A DNA stretch of 34,883 nucleotides from an uncultured Agathobacter sp. (GTDB taxonomy: Bacteria; Bacillota; Clostridia; Lachnospirales; Lachnospiraceae), in the NCBI GenBank assembly GCA_910587655.1, contig CAJUND010000008.1, forward strand, positions 104,551 through 139,433. Reading direction: 5' to 3'. Shown piece by piece: positions 22,756 through 30,905 of this stretch; the stretch's first letter is position 1, and each line of letters opens with the position of its first letter. The position numbers and the translations under genes were made by a program. Under the pieces are notes generated by a model. The model was not told where the DNA came from. It worked only from the letters and a program-made list of their open reading frames with translations, and did no database searches.

Positions 22756-25242
22756 TTATTCACTAAACCGAATCCGTTCAATCAGCGATTCTTTTTTCAC
22801 GGACCTGCTTAAAAACAGTACAAGTACAATCTGTATAACTGTCAGTACCGCCATAATAACCAGCGCAACCTCAAACGGGTAATGGTACCGGGACATCTCA
22901 AACATTCCAGTTTTCTTTGCCCATAAAAATACCGGATAACCAGCCGCACTTCCTGCGCCGATGGACAGCACCAGCGTGCCTGCTGTATAAAACAGTCCCT
23001 CCAGCTGCAGCATCATGCCAAGCTGACGGTCAGACATTCCTACTGCCTGCATCATGCCAAGCTCTTTTTTACGGATATGCACACTGTTAATCATCGTATT
23101 AATTAAGTTCATCACGCAGATTACCCCGATGATTCCGAAAAATGTAAAGCATGCCCCCCGCATCAGTTCCATGCCGTTTTGATACGTCTCATAATAAGCT
23201 TTCCATGTTTTCATTTCCAGTATCCCTTTATCAGTAATCAGATTCCCCAGTTCGTTCGCAAGTTTTTCATCGTAATTTTTATCTGCAACTACCTGGAATG
23301 AACGGCTGATATTACTGCTGCAGAGATTGTCCACTGCATCTTTTGCCATAACCAGATTACCTGCTGACAGTCCGTACGTATAATCCCCTACACCTGCAAT
23401 TTCAAGTTCCTTCTCATAACTGTTTTCACCATCATGAATACGGACCGTAAATTTGTCTCCCACTTTCAGCTCTGGATACCAGTGCAAAAGGGTGCTGTCA
23501 ATAATGACTTTGTCCCCGGACAGCAGGTCTTCATAATCCGCATCCCCTTCTATGATTCCCTCTTCCACCTCTTTTTTATATTCTTCCGGCACTCCCCAGA
23601 TATCAGGCACTTCCACTTCCTCCAGGAAAGGTCCCCCGCTGATTTCTGCTGAACTGAATACATCCACACGTTTCACTCCGTCCAGCGCTTCAATCTCTGT
23701 TTTCAGTTCATCATTTAACGGGTTGTTTTTCTGGATTTCGCTCCACGACCATTCCGGATGCTCCTTATTATTTTCCTCAACATGCTGAAAGATTCCATAC
23801 TGTCCCGTGATGCTGTTATTTGCACTCTCCACCGGGTCGGCGCAGGATAACACAGTGGCAATTACCATCATAAAAATTCCGGTAAAACTCATGGAAAGAA
23901 TCGTAATCATACTCTTTCTTTTATTGCCAAAAAAACTGTTTCTGGCAAGCCGTCCAATTGTCAGATATTCATATCCTTTCCGGACGCTCTTTCTGCACCC
24001 TGTACCCGCCTGGTAACGCATTGCCTCAACCTCTGATATACGGGCAGCCTTTTTCATCGGGCGCAACAGGGAAACATATACCGTTACAAATGTTACAACT
24101 GCTGCCAGCAGATAAATCCACGGATACCACAGGGAAATTTCATGATTGTCAATAATTTCCCACATCACCTCTGCCTCAGCGGATACCACCATTCCCGTGC
24201 CGATAAACAGTTTCAGAACCAGCTTTGAAACCAGTGTTCCCAGAAGCAGTCCAAAAGGAACCACAATTGCCGCAACAAGCATGCCCTCCCGCAGCACAAT
24301 CTGTTTCATCTGCCGTTTTGTGGCACCGATTGCCTTTAACCTTCCAAACTCCTGAATCCGCTGCGACATGGACACATAATAAATGCTGTAAATAGTTATC
24401 ATTCCGGCAACCATGATAACCACCATAATTATGATAATAGCCGGCAGAACTGCAGGGTCCACATAATTGGCCGCCAGAAACTCCTTGTTGATGTTCATGT
24501 CTTTTTCCAGAATGCCAAATGCTTTTGCAATCCCTTTTATCTTTTCTTCAATCTGCTCCGTATTACTGTTGTCAATTCCGTCAAGCTGGAACATAAAACG
24601 GTATGCCGTCTGTTCTTCCGGAACTTCTGCCTGCAGAAATGCTTTGGAAACAAACAGGGTAAATATTTTTTTCTCAATGCCGGTTTCTGAATCCGGTGTA
24701 AAACCACAGATAACAAATTCTTTTTTCTGCGCTGTATCCAGTCCGCCGTTTCGTTCAATCTGGTATGTCAGGGTAATCTTATCTCCGATTCCCCCCTCCT
24801 GTCCAAGCGCCTTTAGCAGACCTTTTGACACGACTATCTCATCTTCCTTCTGCGGAAATTTTCCGCTGGAAAGCTCCCCTTTCATAAGCTCCACAGCCGT
24901 ATCATCCAGATACAGCATACTTCCGGTCAGCCCGTCTTCCATCAGAAATCCCGGATCACTTCTTAATCCGTACTTAAGAAAATCCTTCCGGACCGCCAGT
25001 TCTTCCGCTGTCTGGCTGTCCACATTCCGAAACAGCGCATGCCATGTGGGATAGACTTTGTTTATCACGGCAAACTGTAAATCCATCATATTTTTTCCCA
25101 CGGTCGGAACTACAAACAGCAGCATTGTCGTTAAAAAAATGGCAATAGCGGTTAATATATTTTTACTTTTATGATACTGCATATTACGGAATGCAATCTT
25201 CCATGTACTTAATCCCGTCATTCCTTCTGTTTTCTTACTCAT
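22756..25242 (-). CDS. FtsX/MacB-type ABC transporter permease
   Basis: 828 residues. Topology: a first helix near 27-48, an outside domain (about 50-270), three helices (about 272-395), a helix near 440-465, a second outside domain (about 468-690) and a last set of three helices (about 700-820). Each half ends in an FtsX core with ELGMMQAVGMSDRQLGMMLQ-type coupling helices (the first half has EFGRLKAIGATKRQMKQIV). This is the duplicated MacB/LolE type rather than the ten-helix BceB type. Such transporters extract or expel peptides and lipids from the membrane or drive extracellular signalling. Its start overlaps the ATPase stop by four bases. Confidence 0.9.
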   Translation of the reverse strand: MSKKTEGMTGLSTWKIAFRNMQYHKSKNILTAIAIFLTTMLLFVVPTVGKNMMDLQFAVINKVYPTWHALFRNVDSQTAEELAVRKDFLKYGLRSDPGFLMEDGLTGSMLYLDDTAVELMKGELSSGKFPQKEDEIVVSKGLLKALGQEGGIGDKITLTYQIERNGGLDTAQKKEFVICGFTPDSETGIEKKIFTLFVSKAFLQAEVPEEQTAYRFMFQLDGIDNSNTEQIEEKIKGIAKAFGILEKDMNINKEFLAANYVDPAVLPAIIIIMVVIMVAGMITIYSIYYVSMSQRIQEFGRLKAIGATKRQMKQIVLREGMLVAAIVVPFGLLLGTLVSKLVLKLFIGTGMVVSAEAEVMWEIIDNHEISLWYPWIYLLAAVVTFVTVYVSLLRPMKKAARISEVEAMRYQAGTGCRKSVRKGYEYLTIGRLARNSFFGNKRKSMITILSMSFTGIFMMVIATVLSCADPVESANNSITGQYGIFQHVEENNKEHPEWSWSEIQKNNPLNDELKTEIEALDGVKRVDVFSSAEISGGPFLEEVEVPDIWGVPEEYKKEVEEGIIEGDADYEDLLSGDKVIIDSTLLHWYPELKVGDKFTVRIHDGENSYEKELEIAGVGDYTYGLSAGNLVMAKDAVDNLCSSNISRSFQVVADKNYDEKLANELGNLITDKGILEMKTWKAYYETYQNGMELMRGACFTFFGIIGVICVMNLINTMINSVHIRKKELGMMQAVGMSDRQLGMMLQLEGLFYTAGTLVLSIGAGSAAGYPVFLWAKKTGMFEMSRYHYPFEVALVIMAVLTVIQIVLVLFLSRSVKKESLIERIRFSE

Positions 25243-25913
25243 GACTGACTCACCACCTTACCGTCTTCGATCACAATCACCACGTCCGCCATCTGGGCAA
25301 TATTTTCATCATGCGTAATCATGACAAGCGTCTGCCCGAAATCCGCCACGCACTGTTTTAACGTTCCCATCACTTCTAATTCCGTCTGGGAATCCAGGTT
25401 TCCCGTCGGCTCGTCTGCAAGTATAATCGCAGGCTTTGACACCAGCGCCCTTGCAATTGCCACGCGCTGTTTCTGTCCGCCGGACAAGGCGTTTGGCAGA
25501 CGGTTCTTTTTATCCAGGAGCCCGATTTTGTCCAGTATGTTTTCCACTTCCGCGCTGCTCACCTTCCGGTTATCCAGCCCCAGCGGCAGCACCACATTTT
25601 CCCATACATTTAAGGAAGGCACCAGATTATAATCCTGGAATATAAATCCGATTTTTTTCCTCCGGAACTGTGCCAGTTTGTCATCCCTCAGTGAAAAAAT
25701 ATCCTTGTCTTCAATCATGACTTTTCCGGAATCCGGCCGGTCCAGTCCGCCAATCAGATGCAGCAGGGTGGACTTTCCGGAACCGGAACGTCCGACAATT
25801 GCTGTAAACTTTCCCCTCTCAATCTGGACGCTGGTATGGTCCACCGCCTTTACCACGCCTCCTCCTTCTTTATAGTATTTTACCAGATCCCTGACTTCTA
25901 AAATGATACCCAT
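25239..25913 (-). CDS. ABC transporter ATP-binding protein (MacB/BceA type)
   Basis: 224 residues from the ATG at 25913, with AAAGGAA 10 bases upstream; the ATG at 25931 has no site. Walker A GRSGSGKS, Q loop FIFQDYNLV, signature LSGGQKQR, Walker B IILADEPTGNLD, and switch His in MITHD are all present. It powers the FtsX-type permease encoded next, with which it overlaps. The preceding promoter carries a BceR-like operator, so transcription probably responds to the two-component system downstream. Confidence 0.93.
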   Translation of the reverse strand: MGIILEVRDLVKYYKEGGGVVKAVDHTSVQIERGKFTAIVGRSGSGKSTLLHLIGGLDRPDSGKVMIEDKDIFSLRDDKLAQFRRKKIGFIFQDYNLVPSLNVWENVVLPLGLDNRKVSSAEVENILDKIGLLDKKNRLPNALSGGQKQRVAIARALVSKPAIILADEPTGNLDSQTELEVMGTLKQCVADFGQTLVMITHDENIAQMADVVIVIEDGKVVSQS

Positions 25914-25958
25914 ATGTTTGATTCCTTTCATGCTTTATTTTGTGCGTTTGTTTTTACA

Positions 25959-25987
25959 TGTATCATGATAACAGAGGAGTATTACAA
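25959..25987 (-). promoter_or_regulatory. Promoter of the ABC transporter operon
   Basis: TTGTAA (25987-25982), 17 bases, GATACA (25964-25959) on the minus strand, the same pair as before the two-component operon. It lies 17 bases downstream of the inverted repeat at 26005-26018. Confidence 0.6.
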
Positions 25988-26004
25988 AAGACTTACGGGA
26001 AGTA

Positions 26005-26018
26005 TAACAGATTTGTAA
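26005..26018 (-). promoter_or_regulatory. BceR-like response regulator operator
   Basis: TAACAGATTTGTAA exactly fits the TNACA-N4-TGTAA inverted repeat known for BceR-type regulators. Its position just upstream of the -35 fits activation of the ABC promoter. Confidence 0.6.
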
Positions 26019-26086
26019 GGTTTGGAAAATTAGGGTATCTTTGCAAACTTCCGTTTGCTAATCTGGATTAAGCATAGCAGAAAACA

Positions 26087-27475
26087 TCACACATTTATTT
26101 TCCAATATCCATAACGCCTACCGCCAATGCGTTCAATTTGTCCATTCTCAACAAGTTTTTTTATAGTTCGCTTCACAGTGCTTCTGGAAATATCCATTTG
26201 TTTTGCAAGATTATCATATGTACCCTTAGGATTTTTACGCAAAATTGCAATCAAAACAGTTTCAATAGGTTCTTTTATAGGTTCATCCAAAAGTTCTTTT
26301 TGACCCTTTGTAATTTTTATTTCTGGCACCCTGGCACTTTGAAGTGCATGAAATTTAAGCATAATATCCCCACCATGGACAATATATTCCGGTTCATCCG
26401 CACCAAGCTTTTTGCAGGCATCACATATTTTTTGAATGCCACGCCCCCAGCTTTCAATGTAACCAGCCCGATAGAAAACTCTCGCAATGTCCGGATTAAA
26501 AGGCTTTGAAGAATGGGAATGCATCAATGTTTCCGCAGTCCAGCCAAAGGGCAGCATACTGCTGTTGCTGATATACATCACATCTTCTTCAATTCGAATC
26601 TGTATAGGGATATTATCTGCCCAATTACAATGAATCAGTGCGTTAAACACAGCTTCCCTCACTGCATCCCGTGCAAATGGATATGTTTCCACTCTTGTTT
26701 CCTTGTGGTAGGATATCGCTGCTTTAAAGTATTTTAGATAAATTAAATCAATCACCCTGTCTGCAATAATAAGCAGAGAACCTCTTACTTCATCCTGATA
26801 CAATAAGTCACTGCCTTCAAACTTGCCGATTTTCACATAACATCCACTGATAACTTTTTCTGCCTTACGGTAAAAACACAATGCACCCGCACGTTTTAGC
26901 TTTCCATCTTCTATTAAATCTAATTTTTCCAGAAGTTCTGTATTTGAAATATCCAAATCTTCTTTCGTCATTCGGCCACTACGAAACGCCTCCCGCCTGA
27001 AAATATCAAAGCTCTCTTTATCCAAATCCTCAACTGAAATATCTGTTATAGTAGCCGCATCCCATTTTAAACCAGTCTTAGATATCAGGAAATTCGTCAA
27101 TGCATTACCTCTTAGCTGTTGTTTCGTGCTCCCACTACGGTAATGATACTCACCATCATAATTTACAGGAAATGCCCATGGATTCACAGTAATTTCTATA
27201 TATTCCAAGCCATTCTCTGTCAGTAAATTGACATCAGCCACAATCCCCAGTTTGTTTTGTATCTTATTGGGGATATCCTCAAGTAATCTCTTAGAATTAC
27301 TGACACCAATAACCGTTCCGTCATCTCTTTTTCCAATATATATCTTTCCACCTTGTGCGTTTGCAAATCCGCAAATCCACTTAAGGAACTCGTCATGCCA
27401 AGGTTCTTTCCATTCTATTGTTTGACGTTCTGATATATATACCTGACTTCCCTTTTGATTAATATGCCCTGTCAA
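26087..27475 (-). CDS. Schlafen-like AlbA_2 and GHKL-type protein with winged helix
   Basis: 462 residues from a TTG at 27475 that overlaps the hamB stop (TTGA), so translation is probably coupled; no separate site is visible. Residues 16-130 are an AlbA_2 (Slfn) domain: ERQTIEWKEPW, then FLKWICGFANAQGGKIYIGKRDDGTVIGV. Residues about 255-365 carry an HATPase_c_4-like domain with AVREAVFNALIHCNW (Glu-x3-Asn) and GYIESWGRGIQKI. The C terminus (about 395-460) is a winged helix with TYDNLAKQMDISRSTVKRTIKKLVENG. Such proteins are often annotated as transcriptional regulators; Slfn domains also occur in nucleases and defence proteins. Attached to Hachiman here, it may be a regulator or an accessory effector. 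Confidence 0.8.
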   Translation of the reverse strand: MTGHINQKGSQVYISERQTIEWKEPWHDEFLKWICGFANAQGGKIYIGKRDDGTVIGVSNSKRLLEDIPNKIQNKLGIVADVNLLTENGLEYIEITVNPWAFPVNYDGEYHYRSGSTKQQLRGNALTNFLISKTGLKWDAATITDISVEDLDKESFDIFRREAFRSGRMTKEDLDISNTELLEKLDLIEDGKLKRAGALCFYRKAEKVISGCYVKIGKFEGSDLLYQDEVRGSLLIIADRVIDLIYLKYFKAAISYHKETRVETYPFARDAVREAVFNALIHCNWADNIPIQIRIEEDVMYISNSSMLPFGWTAETLMHSHSSKPFNPDIARVFYRAGYIESWGRGIQKICDACKKLGADEPEYIVHGGDIMLKFHALQSARVPEIKITKGQKELLDEPIKEPIETVLIAILRKNPKGTYDNLAKQMDISRSTVKRTIKKLVENGQIERIGGRRYGYWKINV

Positions 27476-29865
27476 AAAATACTTCTGATTGCTTGATATA
27501 ATAATTGCTCTTCATATCGGTCCAAATCATCTGTCATTCTTTGTAAATTATCCCTGATAAACTTTTTTGTCTCATCGGCTCCATATCTAACAAGAATTGG
27601 ATTTCTCTTCTCAATCCTTCTAATAGCATCTACCGGATATCCATATTCTATTAACTGCTCTCCAAAATAACTTTTCACTCCTGTTTCATAAAATCTTATA
27701 ACTTTTGAAAGCGAAAAATTTTCTAATACCATATTTTTTATAGAACATGCGTGAACAAAAATACTTTCAAATAGTGCTAACATTTTTGGTATTTTGTGTT
27801 CCAGTATTTCCTTTTGTGTTTTAAATGCTGCCATATATGCATTATCAACTGTTCGAATATTACCATATTTATCTGGGGTTTTAGTTCTCTTCAATTCATA
27901 CTTTAATATTCCTACAAATCCCTCTTCACAATAACTTCTACTAATTGCTTTATATCTTTTCATTATTGGTTCTTCTATTAAATTCGCCTTGAAAAAAATA
28001 TCTAGGATGGCGTTTATCGCTTGATATTTTGTAAATTGAAGCAATATATCCGAATAATTTGTTTTCTTATAAAATTTATCAAACAATTCCTTATCATTCA
28101 ACAGATAACGCAACAAAGTTTCTTGATTTTCTTTTTTAATCAATCTGTTTTTCTGAAACACATTCTCTGGCAATAGATATTCTTTTTGCATTTCTATGCG
28201 AATCTCTTTTATCTCTTTATTAGCACTTGAAAGGTCATCCATATTTGCATTATCTATATCAATAGCATCTAACTTTTTCTCACTATATGTAATAAAATCC
28301 AACGTCAAATTTTCACTATCTTCAAGTTCTTTTAACTCTTTGTCTACCAAAAAGTATCTTCCTATAAAACTATGATAATATCTTCCTGCTCGTCCTATAA
28401 TATTTTTAAAATCAAAGGTTGTGAGCGGAACACTTCCCTTTGTATGATTCAATACTACCATATTTTTTGCATCCGTATTAACCCCTTCCACAATTGTTGT
28501 AGTACAAAATAGTAATTCAAATACACCTCGATTAAACAAATCTAATACTTCTTTTTGAATATACTTTGGCAATTGCCCATGATGCATTCCAAAGCCTTTT
28601 TCCAAAACGCTAACAAAACTCCACTCGTTAATTGAATTGTTAATATTATAATTTCGCCTTAGATGCTTCAAAAACATCTCAAATTTCTCATCTGTTATGA
28701 CTTTTCCCTGATGATTATTGGATAATTTTTTCGCATACTCATTTGCTTTTCCCGGATTCGTACAATATAATAAAGTAGAGCCATATTCCTTATCTGCTAT
28801 GTATTTAACAATATCACAAATTTTATCATTCTTTTTTGTGCTTATAGTCTTTGGCTGAGGATTCTCCAAATATTCCATTCCTAAATAATTCTCATTTATT
28901 TTTGTTCCATATGCCTCAACTTGAATGCGCTTTGTAGGTTCAAATTCTATTTCAACCACCGAGATATTGTTATTCTTAATGTATGCTTGCATACCATAAC
29001 CAAATTGCTTTTTCTTTAAATTAGGTCCTGCCAAATAATAATCTTCTACTTGTCTTGAAAGCAAATATAAACAAATACGGAAGGTCTTGGCTCTTGCCTC
29101 ATCTAAAAAAGATACACTGCCTTTAAACGCATTTTTCTTATCCTCGTCCTCCTGCTCATCCAATTCATCAACACACAAATCTTCATCGATTTTATACATT
29201 TCATCATAAAAGAAAAAATCAATTCTTATGTTTGGATAATTCGCCATCAATTGCATTGCCCTTTCAGGAGTAAAAACAAAGATATTTTGTCCTTTTACAT
29301 CTATCTCACTATCTATTGATTTTATTACATGATATCCCATTTCACATCCACGATTCATTTCCTCCATATTTAAAGCATTTTCTCTAAGCAAAGCCACTGT
29401 TGGAAACACTAATAAAACATTTCTGTATTTTTTATGGTTAAGAAATAATATTTCACGCATGATAAATGTTTTTCCATAAGATGTAGGGGCACTAACCAAC
29501 ATCCTCCTTTTCTCTAATGACTGGAAATGATCTATAACATCCTGCTGTGATTTATCCAAAAAATTATTAGGTCTAACCTTCGATTGATATTGCTGCAAAA
29601 TTGCGGCATCACTTAACAAACTTATACTTGATGCTGTCATATTAACGGATTTTCCTTTTCTATAAAATCCGTTCTGAACATTATATCCAAATACTCTCAT
29701 TTTCTGCGATGCAATATAAAGAAGTTCTCTAATCACAGGGTCTTCTTTCTGTTTCTCATCATCTGATATTATACATACCAAATCTCTCAATTTCATTTTG
29801 CTTTTATCATCATTATCATTATAATTATTTATTGCCCTTAATAACAGATTAGTGTAGTCCTTCAT
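27472..29865 (-). CDS. hamB: HamB, Hachiman antiphage helicase
   Basis: 797 residues from the ATG at 29865, with GGAGG five bases upstream inside hamA; the frame opens at 29877. SF2 helicase motifs: Q-like DKSQQDVIDHF, Walker A APTSYGKT at 126-133, motif II FFFYDEMYK (DEMY in place of DEAH), LLYCTNPGKANEYAKKL, FCTTTIVEGVNTDAKNMV and motif VI NIIGRAGRYYHS. The long helical C terminus (from about 530) is typical of HamB. HamB works with the HamA nuclease and is thought to restrain or load it on DNA, releasing it on phage infection. The start overlaps hamA by 17 bases. Confidence 0.88.
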   Translation of the reverse strand: MKDYTNLLLRAINNYNDNDDKSKMKLRDLVCIISDDEKQKEDPVIRELLYIASQKMRVFGYNVQNGFYRKGKSVNMTASSISLLSDAAILQQYQSKVRPNNFLDKSQQDVIDHFQSLEKRRMLVSAPTSYGKTFIMREILFLNHKKYRNVLLVFPTVALLRENALNMEEMNRGCEMGYHVIKSIDSEIDVKGQNIFVFTPERAMQLMANYPNIRIDFFFYDEMYKIDEDLCVDELDEQEDEDKKNAFKGSVSFLDEARAKTFRICLYLLSRQVEDYYLAGPNLKKKQFGYGMQAYIKNNNISVVEIEFEPTKRIQVEAYGTKINENYLGMEYLENPQPKTISTKKNDKICDIVKYIADKEYGSTLLYCTNPGKANEYAKKLSNNHQGKVITDEKFEMFLKHLRRNYNINNSINEWSFVSVLEKGFGMHHGQLPKYIQKEVLDLFNRGVFELLFCTTTIVEGVNTDAKNMVVLNHTKGSVPLTTFDFKNIIGRAGRYYHSFIGRYFLVDKELKELEDSENLTLDFITYSEKKLDAIDIDNANMDDLSSANKEIKEIRIEMQKEYLLPENVFQKNRLIKKENQETLLRYLLNDKELFDKFYKKTNYSDILLQFTKYQAINAILDIFFKANLIEEPIMKRYKAISRSYCEEGFVGILKYELKRTKTPDKYGNIRTVDNAYMAAFKTQKEILEHKIPKMLALFESIFVHACSIKNMVLENFSLSKVIRFYETGVKSYFGEQLIEYGYPVDAIRRIEKRNPILVRYGADETKKFIRDNLQRMTDDLDRYEEQLLYQAIRSIF

Positions 29866-30805
29866 AGAAACCTCCATTCCCTCTTAACCCAATTAAGTTT
29901 TCAATAGGGAATACAAAAAACAATAAATTGGGCTGAAATCCACTGAAAACATATTTATGCGAATCAAAATATTTTTCTATTCTTTCTACCTCTCTATTTA
30001 TTTCTTCTTCTACATCTGATACACTCTGATAAATACTGTCTTTTCCATATGCTAACAAGCAAGGGATATTAATAGAAATATTTTTTCGTAATAAAAAATC
30101 AACAAATGCTTTTGCTCTATTTTGTTCATTTTGTTCAATCGTAATCATATTTAATTGATTTATTATATCGGTTAATTGTATCCCCTCATCCGATAAACCA
30201 ACTTGCTTTTCAGCTATAAAAAATATTTGTTTACTTAAATACTCTGTGTCAAACTTTGATGTCAAGTCCTGATTTATGCCAGATTTACAATAAGATTCAT
30301 CGCCTAATTTAGCCTGACCAAGCCATAATGTTACTCGCCCATTTTCATTGGTAAAATAGGTCAAATCATACCCCTTAATCTCATTATTATCATTTTGTCT
30401 GAGTATCGCCCTAACTGCTAACTTATAGGCATCGGGCAAAAGACTTTGTATTAGCAAATCAAACAACACTTCACTCGGCAATCCATCTTGAACAGGCATT
30501 CTTTTAGGAAGGCGGTTCTTATATGCATATTTTATAGCATTTTCAAGATTAGAAAACAGACCGCTTTTATACTTTTTAACAACCTCTTCTTCCCCATAAC
30601 AGTAAAACACAAGATTTTTTCTCATCAATTCACCAAGTGTTTTATAACAATCATGGGAACAGGCACTACATTTCCCCTTACAATTATGGCTCAATGGAAC
30701 TATAGTCTTTTTATCATCATGTAAAGGATAAACTGTTATTTCTGTGTTAAACATATCTTCAATTTGATTTTTGTATATATACTTGTACTCTTTATAAGTT
30801 GCCAT
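29849..30805 (-). CDS. hamA: HamA, Hachiman nuclease effector (DUF1837)
   Basis: 318 residues from the ATG at 30805, after AAAAGGTGA. DUF1837 core: LPSEVLFDLLIQSLLP at 109-124 with E112, GYDLTYFTNENGRVTLWLGQAKLGDESY at 145-172 with D147 and Q164-A-K166. This is the E-D-QxK form of the PD-(D/E)xK nuclease site (Q in place of E, as in Mrr-like enzymes). The N-terminal part has four cysteines, C42, C46, C49 and C53 (CKGKCSACSHDC), resembling a metal-binding knuckle. Paired with HamB in canonical gene order. It starts 100 bases after the restriction gene, so it may share that transcript or have its own promoter. Confidence 0.85.
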   Translation of the reverse strand: MATYKEYKYIYKNQIEDMFNTEITVYPLHDDKKTIVPLSHNCKGKCSACSHDCYKTLGELMRKNLVFYCYGEEEVVKKYKSGLFSNLENAIKYAYKNRLPKRMPVQDGLPSEVLFDLLIQSLLPDAYKLAVRAILRQNDNNEIKGYDLTYFTNENGRVTLWLGQAKLGDESYCKSGINQDLTSKFDTEYLSKQIFFIAEKQVGLSDEGIQLTDIINQLNMITIEQNEQNRAKAFVDFLLRKNISINIPCLLAYGKDSIYQSVSDVEEEINREVERIEKYFDSHKYVFSGFQPNLLFFVFPIENLIGLRGNGGFYEGLH

Positions 30806-30905
30806 TATTTCACCTTTTACTATTTTCTATGGTATCAAAAGCACTGCGAAAGCTTTCTGCATTCCTGTACCGACCTCACACAATTTTTTAATTTCCATAT
30901 ATCAA

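Noticed and set aside
26043..26058. GCAAAC-TTCC-GTTTGC hairpin after the AlbA_2 gene as a terminator
   Set aside because: Only 6 bp and no T-tract on either strand.
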